Positions 8,485 through 18,460 of a DNA stretch of 64,000 nt are shown one piece after another. Each line of letters starts with the position of its first letter. Position 1 is the stretch's first letter. Made by a program: the position numbers and the translations under genes. The stretch lies in the IMG/VR virus record IMGVR_UViG_3300027573_000779, positions 124,001 through 188,000 of that record. One strand, 5' to 3'. The notes below the pieces were generated by a model. The model made no database searches. It was not told where the DNA came from and saw only the letters and a program-made list of their open reading frames with translations. This stretch comes from a virus.

Positions 8485-11274
8485 TTAAGCAGGATAATCA
8501 ACTGGATACATCGGCGTGCAGGTCCATTTAGGAACCTGATGGTCAATAATCATACCCGGAGCCTGAGTTAAACCGTCGCCGGTTGAACCAGTGGTAACAT
8601 AACCGGTGCAAAGATAAAGGTAATAAGTGTTGGTATCAAAAGTAGCACCACCACCGTTATAAGTTGCAGGCGAGCCAGCTTTATCAGGAATTCCAGTGCC
8701 AACGCACATCATTCCGGGGAATCCCGGCCTATAACCGTTATACCAAGAAGGAGTGAAAAGGTTGGGTTGGAACACTAAAGCTCCCTCTCTGAGCCACAAA
8801 CCGCCAGAAAAGAACATGTTAATTGAATTGTCATTTCTTGGCTCTCTAACTCCGGTGCCAAGTCTGGCATCAGTAATTATAGTAGTGCCTGTTCTAGTGG
8901 TACTGATATTACGCCCAAACAGAAAAGCGTTTCCAGCTTGAGAACTGCCTGTGATACCACTTCCATGAATTAACATTCCATCGACATTTAAAAGGAAGCA
9001 TCCAGAACCATTAAGGATAGTGTTTTGTTTTCCTCCACTGATGACATTATTTGCGCCCCCTAGGATATGATTGTGCATACCCCTTAAAATGGTATTGTTT
9101 CTTCCTACAAGCACAGAATGAAGAGTCCCGCTGGCTAAAGCAAAGTGGCCGTTTGGAATTGTGGTATAGCTTGAAGCACCATGAACTTTATTAAGTTGTC
9201 CACCTAAAACAGTAGAAGCATAGCTGCCTCCACTGACATGATTTCCAATACCCACTAAAACAGCAGAAGAGTCACTGTTTTCAACAATGTTTTGGTTGCC
9301 TGCGCCGATAAAATTAAATCCAAGAGACGGATTGCCGGTAATTATGTTTAAATAACCCCCAACAATTGCGCTTGAAGAATTTGCGCTACTTACTTTATTC
9401 TCCTGACCGGCTACAATAGTTGACCAGTCAGCGTGAGCTTCATTAGCTTCCCCGCCTAAAATAGCAGCTTGGTCACCGTTAATATAGTTTCTTAAACCCG
9501 CCGCAATAGTAGAGAATTTGGCGTCTGTTGAAATAAAATTGCGCCCACCACCCCCAATGAATGCCCAAGCACTTCTAACAATACCGCTTTCTCCCGCCGC
9601 AATACCAGCAGACCTAACAGTATCGATTCGATTATTATCTCCACCACCAACAAAACTTCGACTACCACTAATTCTATGGTCTCTACCCCCAACAATCGAA
9701 CTATCCGTAGAGGCAGTTAAGGTAATATAGTTACTAGTGCCTCCCCCAATAAACCCCCTATCTCCTGAAAGCCTATGCGAACTACCACCACCAATAAATG
9801 AGTTATCAGCAACAACCAAATTCGCAGTCCCCGCGCCAACTATTGCATTAAGGCCAATGGCTTTATTAAGTTGTCCACCAATTACAGTAGAAAAACGTCC
9901 AGTTGCAAAGTTTGCAAAACCATTAACAACTGTGGAATAATCTCCACTAGACATATTAGTGTCACCATTAACCACCAAACTAAAGTCACCAAAAGTTTGA
10001 TTATTTTCACCCCCAACAATTACTGCATGTTCGTTAGTTCCTGTTCCAGCCGCGTTGTTTAATCCTCCTATAATAACACCATAAGTAGAAGTGGAGACAT
10101 TGTTTTTGCCGCCTCCTATAAAGGACTCAGTAAGCATTACCCTGTTTAAAGTGCCCCCGACAATCGCGCTACCCGAAGTAGTGTCTGCAATTCTGTTTCG
10201 GACGCCTCCACCAATAAAAGCAAAATCGCCAGTAACACTATTACTATGTCCCCCAACAACAGTGTCGTTTTCTCCTAGAACAGTATTAAGTTTGCCCGCG
10301 CCAATAAAATTAAAATCGCTGCTAGCAGGGTCAATAAAGTTATTGCTTCCAGCTACAATCGCCGAGCCTTCAGAATCCAAAATGACATTAGCATAACCAC
10401 CACCAATAAAGCCAGCTAAAGCAGTTGAAAGAGTGTTTCCAGAACCACCAGCAATAACAGCAAGCCTTGAACTTTCAATAATTCCTGTGGCTCCTGCAAC
10501 TACAGCACTAAAATTAGAAGAACTATCTATTTCATTACCAACTCCACCACCAACGAACCCAAAATCTCCTTCATTTGAATTATCTTGTCCGCCCACAATA
10601 GCTGCACTAGGAGCACCTTTAACCAAGTTTCTAACTCCACCACCAACAAAACCGTAGTGCGAACCAGTCACAGTATTGACCTGCCCGCCGCATATTGTAG
10701 CATAATCCGATACAGCAACGTTACAATTTATTCCAACTAAAATTCCAGCATAAACACAGGCTCCTACAATTTTATTGTTGCTTCCAGCCCCAATTATACC
10801 AACTGAAGCTTCGTCAATCCCATTAAAAGTTCCATTAACAACAGCAGAATTGGCTCCAGAAACCACATTGCTTTGTCCACCACCAACAATTGAACGAATA
10901 GCGCCAATAGCAACAGAATTACTTGCTCCTCCTAAAATAGAAGCATAAGTAGCTGAAGGATTGACTAAATTAGTAGTTGCTTGACCACCAATAATGTTTT
11001 TAAAATAACCGCTACCGTTCGGAAGCATAAAAGAGTTGTTAGCGCCAGTAACAATCACATTCCCAGAAAAGATGTTATTAGCAGAATAGGGTTCTCTTAA
11101 CAATCCGTAATCAACAATAGCGCCGCCTCCACCATAACCAAACAAAGTAGAAAGAGTAGTGTTAAAGTTTAAAACGGTCATTTTGTAAGGAAGTCCGTTA
11201 GAAACGATATATATTAAATCGCTTGCCGTTGCGCTTGTCAAACCTGTTAGTTGTGATACCTTATAGTCAGCCAT
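8485..11274 (-). CDS. Tail fibre / adhesin with YadA-head-like repeats
   Basis: 929 aa. The N-terminal 40 residues (MADYKVSQLTGLTSATASDL) resemble the virion-attachment segment of phage appendage proteins. Residues about 95-780 are tens of short repeats of the form s-x-I-x-GGxxN-x-(I/V)-x-G, the pattern of trimeric autotransporter (YadA) head domains, which fold as left-handed parallel beta rolls. The C-terminal about 130 residues differ and may be the receptor-binding tip. A trimeric receptor-binding fibre is inferred. A GTGTAAT box (11289-11295) lies 14 nt upstream of the ATG. Confidence 0.8.
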   Translation of the reverse strand: MADYKVSQLTGLTSATASDLIYIVSNGLPYKMTVLNFNTTLSTLFGYGGGGAIVDYGLLREPYSANNIFSGNVIVTGANNSFMLPNGSGYFKNIIGGQATTNLVNPSATYASILGGASNSVAIGAIRSIVGGGQSNVVSGANSAVVNGTFNGIDEASVGIIGAGSNNKIVGACVYAGILVGINCNVAVSDYATICGGQVNTVTGSHYGFVGGGVRNLVKGAPSAAIVGGQDNSNEGDFGFVGGGVGNEIDSSSNFSAVVAGATGIIESSRLAVIAGGSGNTLSTALAGFIGGGYANVILDSEGSAIVAGSNNFIDPASSDFNFIGAGKLNTVLGENDTVVGGHSNSVTGDFAFIGGGVRNRIADTTSGSAIVGGTLNRVMLTESFIGGGKNNVSTSTYGVIIGGLNNAAGTGTNEHAVIVGGENNQTFGDFSLVVNGDTNMSSGDYSTVVNGFANFATGRFSTVIGGQLNKAIGLNAIVGAGTANLVVADNSFIGGGSSHRLSGDRGFIGGGTSNYITLTASTDSSIVGGRDHRISGSRSFVGGGDNNRIDTVRSAGIAAGESGIVRSAWAFIGGGGRNFISTDAKFSTIAAGLRNYINGDQAAILGGEANEAHADWSTIVAGQENKVSSANSSSAIVGGYLNIITGNPSLGFNFIGAGNQNIVENSDSSAVLVGIGNHVSGGSYASTVLGGQLNKVHGASSYTTIPNGHFALASGTLHSVLVGRNNTILRGMHNHILGGANNVISGGKQNTILNGSGCFLLNVDGMLIHGSGITGSSQAGNAFLFGRNISTTRTGTTIITDARLGTGVREPRNDNSINMFFSGGLWLREGALVFQPNLFTPSWYNGYRPGFPGMMCVGTGIPDKAGSPATYNGGGATFDTNTYYLYLCTGYVTTGSTGDGLTQAPGMIIDHQVPKWTCTPMYPVDYPA

Positions 11275-11288
11275 AAACCTTATTATTA

Positions 11289-11295
11289 ATTACAC
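11289..11295 (-). promoter_or_regulatory. GTGTAAT late-type box
   Basis: 14 nt before the fibre ATG, preceded by an A-rich tract. No TTGACA at the proper distance. Confidence 0.4.
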
Positions 11296-11304
11296 TTTTT
11301 TAAG

Positions 11305-12633
11305 TTATGTCTCAGTTAAAATATATCCACCATTCTCAAGAAGAAGATAGCCTTGTTCGTTTCCAGTTAAATTGTCATACTGTAAATAACCAGTACTAGT
11401 TATTACAGGTTGGTCTATTACTCCGCTTATAAACAGTCCCTTTGAAAGGTCTTTGGGGTCAATTTCAGCCTCAAAAGAGAACCTTGTTGATGCTTGCCCA
11501 TTTAGATTAAGCTGAAAAGTCGAATTTGAATATTTAGCGTTTCTAAAGAAATAATAGATTTGAGGAACATTACTCCGATTTTTAACCGTAATATCCACGT
11601 TATAATTCTTATCCTGAATAAATAATCTCTCTAAAGTGCCGGTAAGCAGGTTTTTAGCAACAATATCAAAGCTTAAATTAACCAAAACAGGGAATTGAAT
11701 TACTCTATCAAGGGGAGATTTATAACCTAATTTAGTCAACGGTGTTCTATCAAGGCCCATTGAAATATCATATCCTTGAATTATTAAATCATTAAAATGA
11801 ACGCCAAAATTAGATTCGCCACTGACTGAAACAGTGATATTCCCCGGCAAAAGAACTGTTTCCAAAGCAAGACTTTCGGTTGGTCTAGGAATACAACATT
11901 TTATGCCGGAATAGTTTCTATAAGTCCTAATATCAATGGCAGGAATTGAAATCCCGCTGCCGCTGGTATAGAACATCATATTTTCCCCTATATAACTTAC
12001 AGAAGTTTGAGGAAATTCCCCAACAGCCGCTGAAGTCCGATAAGAAGTCATGTAACAATTACCAAAGCCAAACGCATCAACATCTAGGTAACCCGCTTTT
12101 CCTGTAGTTTGATTGCTTAAATCTTCTCTATCTTTTTTAATAGCTACAAAGAAGTTGCGACAATCCCTATAGTTAAAAGGCCAATAAAGACCTTCTGCGT
12201 CCGTTTTCCACATCTCGTTTGGATGCCTAACAGTAAGACCAGAAAGCAAAGGAACCGAAAAATTAGCCCCAAAAGCGTTATCTCCTCTTGTGTTACTATA
12301 GTAGTTAATATATAAACCCAAACGAAGTTCGTTTAAAACACCAAAATTATGATAATTGAAGTTAAAATTGACTGTGGGGGCTGTAGTAATACTATCTGAA
12401 GCAACTCCAATTTTGCCAATGTTTAAAATTCTAGTTCTATCAGTGTTAATTTGATAGTCAAAAGACGTGACGCGATGAACCGGAAAAACAATGTTGGTAG
12501 CGCCCGAAACCCCTAGTTGAGAGATATCGCTTTCCAGATATCCCAAAGAATTTAAAATATGATATCCAGTAGCGGGAGCCGGTCCTACAAATAAACCAGC
12601 TAAATTATATGTTATCCGGTTCCGATTCATCAA
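11305..12633 (-). CDS. Putative virion structural protein
   Basis: 442 aa, rich in beta-prone, Asn- and Tyr-containing segments, with no enzymatic motif seen. It starts inside the end of the portal gene (29-nt overlap) and precedes the fibre gene, so a head-neck or tail structural role is likely. I do not recognise the family. Confidence 0.65.
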   Translation of the reverse strand: MMNRNRITYNLAGLFVGPAPATGYHILNSLGYLESDISQLGVSGATNIVFPVHRVTSFDYQINTDRTRILNIGKIGVASDSITTAPTVNFNFNYHNFGVLNELRLGLYINYYSNTRGDNAFGANFSVPLLSGLTVRHPNEMWKTDAEGLYWPFNYRDCRNFFVAIKKDREDLSNQTTGKAGYLDVDAFGFGNCYMTSYRTSAAVGEFPQTSVSYIGENMMFYTSGSGISIPAIDIRTYRNYSGIKCCIPRPTESLALETVLLPGNITVSVSGESNFGVHFNDLIIQGYDISMGLDRTPLTKLGYKSPLDRVIQFPVLVNLSFDIVAKNLLTGTLERLFIQDKNYNVDITVKNRSNVPQIYYFFRNAKYSNSTFQLNLNGQASTRFSFEAEIDPKDLSKGLFISGVIDQPVITSTGYLQYDNLTGNEQGYLLLENGGYILTET

Positions 12634-14545
12634 CTTTGCTGGCTAACAAAATAGCAGCTTGATAATCATCAATTTGATGTTCACAAGCTAAGTCTAGAAT
12701 TTCCTGAACGCGCTCTGGATTGGTATCAACAGGCTTTTCTAAATATTTTGGTATTGAGTCTAACCAATTTTCGGGTTCTTCGTTGGCAACAATAACCTTT
12801 GTTACCTCTTTAATTAATTCTTCTTGTTGGGAAGTGATTTTTTGGCCTTTTAATTTCTTTTCAACAGCCTCCTTAATTTCTTGATTAACCTGATTAGCTA
12901 GACTAAAATTTTCAATAGTTTTAGACATACTGAAGTTCGCGCCAATTGGCTTTACTTTCTTGGTGCTTTGTTTGCGTTTTGTCCCCTTTGGTCTTCCTCC
13001 CGGTCGAGATACGGGAGCGGGTTTCATAATTTCCTTTTGTTTAGCTAGCTCAAGCTGGTCTGCTGGCCCACCAACAATTGGTTGATAATAACCCTTATCT
13101 TTAAGAGGTTTAAAGGCGGCTTGATTTTCTTCCGAAGACTCTCTGTCAGGCAAAATACCAGTCTCAAAAGCTTCAAAGGCTTCTTCGGGTGTTAAAAGTC
13201 CAAGTTCATAAAGTCTAGTATAAATTTTACTATATTCCAAAGAGTCCTTAAGATTGATATCAGCAAAATTGGGTGTAGGATAGTTTTTAAACCCTAGCAT
13301 TTTGGAAATACGTTTAATTTCGGGAACTAGAAATTCACTTAAAAAAGCTTCGCGCCCCTGTTTCAATCTTTCAATCAAAACCTGAACCTTCATGCTGGTA
13401 TTAGCAAACTTTTCGCCATCCCCAAGTAAAACATTGTTTAACCCAGTTCGAATATCTCTATCAATTGATTCGTACTTCTTGGGGTCCAAGAAACTGGCAA
13501 CATCAGGAAAAATATATTGAGCGTTGGTGGTATAATCTGCAATGAGCACACGACCCACCGATTCATTTTGAAACAAAGCTTGCATTTGGCGCATAGCTTC
13601 CATGTTAGTTCCCCCTTTGTCTGGTTCCGCACCCATAGTGATAAGAAGAATAGCTTGTTGAATTGTTCTAGTTGCTGCCATGTCCATTTTGCGCATCTCG
13701 GCTTTCCAGTTAATATCAGCTAAAACCGGAAAACCCATTGGAACAGCCATTGGTTCATAATCTTGTTTCTTATAAAAAACGGCCACTATTTGTTCAGGGG
13801 AAAGCTCAATAACAATTCGTCCCGCGCCCGTTTCAAGTTCTTTTTTTGTTTTGGCAGGAAGACTGTCATAAAAGGCAATCTCCTCTTCTGTTTGGGGCTT
13901 CTTCAGTCTTTGAATTTCATATGGCGTAAGAACCTTTAAAAATTTTGAAGCAAAAAACGAAATGTTCCCACCTGTTTCAATGTCCGCAGGATTTAAGATA
14001 ATATATCTAGCAGGAAGCTTTGAATCTTCTTCAATCGCGCCAAAAACCTGAGTCATCTTGGTTATATCTTCAGACAAAATTTTAGAATCAATCCTGTAGA
14101 TTATCACGTTGCCAGAACGGTAATACTCTCTAAAAAATCTGTCTTGAAGCGACCACTCGCCAATCTTCTTAAGCCAAGCAGCAAAGAAATCCCGCGCCTT
14201 TTTGTTCCCACCTTTAAATCTGAGTTCGCTACTCGAAAACTCAGTCATAAAGTCAATAGTGTTCCGAAAAATAGAAAAGTTATAATAGGTTTTTTGACAA
14301 AGGATAATGGCCTCTCTGGTATTAACGTTTCCCCCAGTGCTGGAATAGAGAAAAGGGTCTAGACCATTATTTATGTTTGTATAGTTGTCTGTTCTTTCAA
14401 TGGTCCCCGCCCTGTTTCTCCTAGTTGGGCTGGAAGTTGTTGAACTTGAGTCACTTGCGTTTATTTGGATACCATAAACATACTCTCTGTCCTTAACCCC
14501 TTCAATAAATGCATCCCCTTTTTCTTTTTCTTTGGTCTTAGCCAT
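12605..14545 (-). CDS. Portal protein
   Basis: 646 aa. The N-terminal half shows a portal-type core (about residues 75-160: NTREAIILCQKTYYNFSIFR, then a membrane-free alpha/beta segment ending in YRSGNVIIYR). It lies 18 nt downstream of TerL, the usual place for portal. The C-terminal about 120 residues are Lys/Glu-rich. A GTGTAAT box (14558-14564) overlaps the TerL stop and lies 12 nt before this ATG, so the gene may have its own late promoter. Confidence 0.85.
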   Translation of the reverse strand: MAKTKEKEKGDAFIEGVKDREYVYGIQINASDSSSTTSSPTRRNRAGTIERTDNYTNINNGLDPFLYSSTGGNVNTREAIILCQKTYYNFSIFRNTIDFMTEFSSSELRFKGGNKKARDFFAAWLKKIGEWSLQDRFFREYYRSGNVIIYRIDSKILSEDITKMTQVFGAIEEDSKLPARYIILNPADIETGGNISFFASKFLKVLTPYEIQRLKKPQTEEEIAFYDSLPAKTKKELETGAGRIVIELSPEQIVAVFYKKQDYEPMAVPMGFPVLADINWKAEMRKMDMAATRTIQQAILLITMGAEPDKGGTNMEAMRQMQALFQNESVGRVLIADYTTNAQYIFPDVASFLDPKKYESIDRDIRTGLNNVLLGDGEKFANTSMKVQVLIERLKQGREAFLSEFLVPEIKRISKMLGFKNYPTPNFADINLKDSLEYSKIYTRLYELGLLTPEEAFEAFETGILPDRESSEENQAAFKPLKDKGYYQPIVGGPADQLELAKQKEIMKPAPVSRPGGRPKGTKRKQSTKKVKPIGANFSMSKTIENFSLANQVNQEIKEAVEKKLKGQKITSQQEELIKEVTKVIVANEEPENWLDSIPKYLEKPVDTNPERVQEILDLACEHQIDDYQAAILLASKVDESEPDNI

Positions 14546-14557
14546 ATATCATAAAAA

Positions 14558-14564
14558 ATTACAC
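14558..14564 (-). promoter_or_regulatory. GTGTAAT late-type box
   Basis: 12 nt before the portal ATG; overlaps the terminase stop codon. Confidence 0.4.
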
Positions 14565-16441
14565 TATTTTATCACCATGGGCACAAACATTCCCGTTGGG
14601 CGTTCTACCGGTTGCCTCATTATTTCAAAATAAGCTTTAACTCCCCAACAGCCTAATAGTAAAGCTGTATAACTGTCTTTTCTTGGTCTATCGGCGCTAG
14701 TAATCTTTTTTAAATGAACAGGAACATCAAAAGATTGGGTCCCTTTGGCGGTTATTTTAACTTCTATAAGGGCGCACTCATTTTTAGTTTGTTTAATTAA
14801 GTCATCCTGTCTTTCAATTAACTCAAGAATTTGATTCTGCTCAAAATTTTGACCCTCATCGTTTTTAAGATAGGTTATATCTATTTTTTGAGAACAATAA
14901 TGATTTAACGCAGCTTCGTTTGGTTGCACTTGGGAACCAAAAAACACTTTTTTATGGTCTATACAAGTTTGTAAATGAACGTTGGCGTTTCGAATAAAAT
15001 CACTACTAAAAATCTGTGCAAAAGCTATTTTCCCGCCTCCGTTTTTCTTTTTGTTATATTTCAACCTTGCTTCTCGAAGCATTTCTTCATATTCGCGCCC
15101 CTCCAATTCACTTTTAAAATCAAAAAAAGTAACCTCCAACCCATGAGAATGAAACGTTTCGCTTTCTGTAGCGCTATCCAAAAACTGAAATCCAGCATTA
15201 TCAATAATTATCAACACTATGTTAAAATGACTTAAAACATAAAAAAGATATTTAATGTGGTCTTTAAGGTCTCCACCGGCCACTGCATAAGCATGAACCA
15301 AGGTAGAAGTCTCTGTTTCCTCATCCAGTTCCATAATTGCCATAGCAAAATTGTCGCTTGAGGGGCTATTGGAAAAACTTGGGTCAATTGCTAAAACATA
15401 CTTTTTATCAGGGTCACCCGTTATTTTGGTTGTAGGGTAATCGCCATCAGAAATAGTGCTGGCTAGCATTTTTCTAGCTGAATAATAACCCTCAGAATCA
15501 TCAATAAACTTCGCGCCCCATTCACGTAAAAAGGCAGAATTGGAAACCCCTCCGTTTTTGGCGGCTTCAATAATCTCCTGATTAAGCATCGCTTTGGGAA
15601 TAGCTTCGTAACTAAGCTGAGAAACAAAATAAGTTAAAGCACTCTCTTTTGGAGAATAAATTTCTTCAATAAATTGGCAATATTTCTGATAAAGATATTC
15701 AAAAGTATAGCTGGCAGAAGAAAGGAAAATAACTCTAGCTTCGTTAGTAAAAACCGTTCTGTCTTCCTCTTTCATTGCCCCCGCCGCAATAGCTTCATCT
15801 TCTTCTCTCTCAGTTTTTAAACGTTCTTTAAGACCTTTGTGAACAGAAAGAAATGGAGTTAGAACTGTGTCAATAATTTCCTGAGACATTAACAAAAACT
15901 CATCAACGATAAGAACGTTGGCGCGAAAACCCCGGACCTTTTCTCCGTTAAGAGGGATAGCTTTAATTGATGAAACTTGTCCGTCTGGATAAGTGATTCT
16001 CCATTCGTATAAATCGTTCCTTTTAGCCCGATAACCAAACATTTGCCCAAGAATCTTTCCTTGAGGACTATCAACCAGTTTTTCAAGCTCACTAAAAATA
16101 TGTCTAGCCGTCCTAAAGGTAGGACCGGCAATAATAATTTGAGCGCCGGGATTAAAAAGAGGATATAAAAAACAAAAGATAGCCGCCATTGTGCTTTTGG
16201 AACCACCACGAGTCCAAACGCAAAGACTAAAGTTCCTAATCATCCAAGCTTTTAAAGTCATCTCTTGAAAAGCCTCCAAAGCAAAACCGCAAAGAAACTC
16301 AACCGTCCATCCAATATTATAACGCATGAATTTGGCAAAGCTTACCCTAGCCACTCGGTCATCAAGTTCTCCCTGAAGTTCCATTAGTTCTTGATTAACG
16401 TTTTGAAGAGGACGTTTGTATTTTTCTGGACTATAAATCAT
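14564..16441 (-). CDS. Terminase large subunit
   Basis: 625 aa DNA-packaging motor. The ATPase domain has a deviant Walker A (RGGSKST, residues 78-84), Walker B VLIVDE (Asp180-Glu181) and a coupling motif SSAS (241-244). The C-terminal RNase H-like nuclease has its first acidic residue in LAIDPS (Asp353), a second in IIIDNAG, and a late Asp in RPRKDSY. The start overlaps the stop of the ERCC4-like gene by 4 nt. Length is normal for a phage TerL. Confidence 0.95.
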   Translation of the reverse strand: MIYSPEKYKRPLQNVNQELMELQGELDDRVARVSFAKFMRYNIGWTVEFLCGFALEAFQEMTLKAWMIRNFSLCVWTRGGSKSTMAAIFCFLYPLFNPGAQIIIAGPTFRTARHIFSELEKLVDSPQGKILGQMFGYRAKRNDLYEWRITYPDGQVSSIKAIPLNGEKVRGFRANVLIVDEFLLMSQEIIDTVLTPFLSVHKGLKERLKTEREEDEAIAAGAMKEEDRTVFTNEARVIFLSSASYTFEYLYQKYCQFIEEIYSPKESALTYFVSQLSYEAIPKAMLNQEIIEAAKNGGVSNSAFLREWGAKFIDDSEGYYSARKMLASTISDGDYPTTKITGDPDKKYVLAIDPSFSNSPSSDNFAMAIMELDEETETSTLVHAYAVAGGDLKDHIKYLFYVLSHFNIVLIIIDNAGFQFLDSATESETFHSHGLEVTFFDFKSELEGREYEEMLREARLKYNKKKNGGGKIAFAQIFSSDFIRNANVHLQTCIDHKKVFFGSQVQPNEAALNHYCSQKIDITYLKNDEGQNFEQNQILELIERQDDLIKQTKNECALIEVKITAKGTQSFDVPVHLKKITSADRPRKDSYTALLLGCWGVKAYFEIMRQPVERPTGMFVPMVIK

Positions 16442-17376
16442 GTTAAACTAAAAGTATTAGTGTCATAAAGAAATTGTAAATCATACTTAAAAAACTCACC
16501 TTCAGAGTAAAAAATCTTGGTTATAATTTGTGAGGCCGTCTCCCTATTATTGACAAAAAGAAATTGGACATTATGAAAATCACGTAAGATATGTCTGACG
16601 TTATGAAAGATAAAGTCAGGTTTAACTGACGAAAATTTACATTGTGGTAGTTTATCAAACTGAAACGCCAAACCAAATCCGCACTCAACAATAACAATTA
16701 CTCTAAAACCAGCTATTCTGGCACGCTCAAACTCTTTATGAACTCGCTCAAAATCGCGGCCAAACGAATTAATAAAATCTGTCAAAGACTTCCTTTCAAA
16801 AACCAAATCAATAGGTTTACCATTTACTAAAAACCCATAATCTCCAACGTTTAATGTTCCAATATGAGCTTCACAATCAAACTTAAGAGGCGTTTGCTCT
16901 CTGGAATCTATAACAATATTGGAAAATAAAGGTTTTTGGGGATTAATTAAAGTAAAGGGGTCCGGCTTTTCAAACCTAACCCTTAAGCCTAAATCATAAC
17001 AAAGCCTATAATAGTCTCCAAAAAGCAAATTATACCCAAAAATTGAGGGGCAATAAAGCGTTCGAAGCTCAACTTGAGAAGGAGCATATAATAGCCCCTT
17101 AACTTGAATTCTTGCTTTTAAAAAATTTAATGCATATTCTTTTAAGACATGTTGGGGCTGGCTGGCATACCACTTTTTAAAGTTCTCTCTGGAATTGAAA
17201 TTTTGAGTAAAATACTGTTCGTAACTTTTATATTTAATAAGCTCGCCGGTTAGTAAATCGCGCCTATCAAAATGTTTGTGATAATAATCTTCTATTTTAA
17301 GCTTATGAGAACGAAGATGACGATGCAGGTCTTCATTGGTTTCAAAAGCTGTTTGACATTCCTTACAATTAACCAT
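16438..17376 (-). CDS. Zinc-finger plus ERCC4-like nuclease
   Basis: 312 aa from the chosen start. A longer frame reaches 17448, but the ATG at 17376 follows a strong GAGGAGG ribosome site and makes a natural 8-nt overlap with the upstream gene. Residues 4-24 form a C2H2 finger (CxxC ... HxxxH). Residues about 153-260 match the ERCC4/XPF nuclease fold: DSRE (157-160), GDY (178-180) and ERKS (194-197). It lies directly upstream of TerL, so a structure-specific DNA cut linked to packaging or recombination is possible, but this is inference. Confidence 0.85.
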   Translation of the reverse strand: MVNCKECQTAFETNEDLHRHLRSHKLKIEDYYHKHFDRRDLLTGELIKYKSYEQYFTQNFNSRENFKKWYASQPQHVLKEYALNFLKARIQVKGLLYAPSQVELRTLYCPSIFGYNLLFGDYYRLCYDLGLRVRFEKPDPFTLINPQKPLFSNIVIDSREQTPLKFDCEAHIGTLNVGDYGFLVNGKPIDLVFERKSLTDFINSFGRDFERVHKEFERARIAGFRVIVIVECGFGLAFQFDKLPQCKFSSVKPDFIFHNVRHILRDFHNVQFLFVNNRETASQIITKIFYSEGEFFKYDLQFLYDTNTFSLT

Positions 17377-18457
17377 CCAACGCCTCCTCAACAGAAAACC
17401 CAAGAACGCGAGCTTTATACTCGTCCATAGTTTCAATTTCTTGGACACCCTGTTTATATTTAAGCTTCCTCATTTCGGCAGCTTTAATGGTTTTCTTTCT
17501 TGATTCTTCCTGTTTCCAGTCAACAATAACATTTAAAATAGTCGCATTATCTTTAATTTGATTAGATAATCTCTTGCTACGTTCTTCCGTAAGAGCTTTA
17601 AAAAGCCTCTGTTGGCGGGCCACACATTCATTGTATTCTTTTCGGGCAACTCCAATAGCTTCAACTAATGCCATAGAGAGCTTCCCTTTTTCTTCAACTT
17701 CCCTATTTTGTTCCTCTTGAAACATTTTAATAGTTTTTTGTATATTGGATGACTGGACAACCTCAAGACAAAGAATTATATATTGGTCCACATCTTCTTT
17801 TGACAAATCGGGCTTATCATAAGTATAGCTTATAAAAGCACTTTCAAAAAGCTCTCTGTCAACCTGACTTTCCAGAGTGTTTATTAAATGAACCAGTCTA
17901 TAAGTATGCAAATAGTTTATTAAAGAATACGCATTCTTTTTTTGTCTTGGATTTAATTCTTTAAAATTATAATTATCGCCTCTAACATATTTATTAATCC
18001 TAGCAGAAATTCGGTCAAGAGTTGTGGGGGGTCGCCAATCTTCTTGAGGAACCTCTTGCGGGTCCTGATAAGCTTCGGTGGTATTTAAGCTTCTAACATA
18101 ACTTGTGACCGCTTTAGTTTCTGCGTTTCCAACACCCAAAAGATTGTTATTAAACAGAATTCTTGCTATTTCAAAAATCTTAAGAGTTTGATAATTATTT
18201 CTTATATATTCTTTTTGTTCTTCAGTTAATTCTAATTGAGATTTGGTTTCTTCTGGTGCGCCGTTTTTGGTTTTTCGGGACGCCAAAAATGATTTAATGC
18301 TTCTTGAATACTTATTATTGCCATGAGTGTCCACGTTTGGCCCCCAAGCTAACACAACCAGTTCAGCAATAGAAGGAGGGTTGGTTAGTCTAGAGTTCCA
18401 CTCATTTAATATTTTTTCTTTCTGCTCGTCAGTTAATTCAAATCTTGGGTCGTCCAT
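17369..18457 (-). CDS. Putative DNA-binding protein upstream of the packaging genes
   Basis: 362 aa. Two N-terminal segments start with L-T-(D/E)-E-Q-K-E (residues about 8 and 75) and look like helix-turn-helix modules. The C-terminal 130 residues are helical and charged, probably coiled coil. Position before the nuclease and TerL fits a small-terminase-like or adaptor role, but no clear family is recognised. Confidence 0.6.
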   Translation of the reverse strand: MDDPRFELTDEQKEKILNEWNSRLTNPPSIAELVVLAWGPNVDTHGNNKYSRSIKSFLASRKTKNGAPEETKSQLELTEEQKEYIRNNYQTLKIFEIARILFNNNLLGVGNAETKAVTSYVRSLNTTEAYQDPQEVPQEDWRPPTTLDRISARINKYVRGDNYNFKELNPRQKKNAYSLINYLHTYRLVHLINTLESQVDRELFESAFISYTYDKPDLSKEDVDQYIILCLEVVQSSNIQKTIKMFQEEQNREVEEKGKLSMALVEAIGVARKEYNECVARQQRLFKALTEERSKRLSNQIKDNATILNVIVDWKQEESRKKTIKAAEMRKLKYKQGVQEIETMDEYKARVLGFSVEEALDG

Positions 18458-18460
18458 ATA

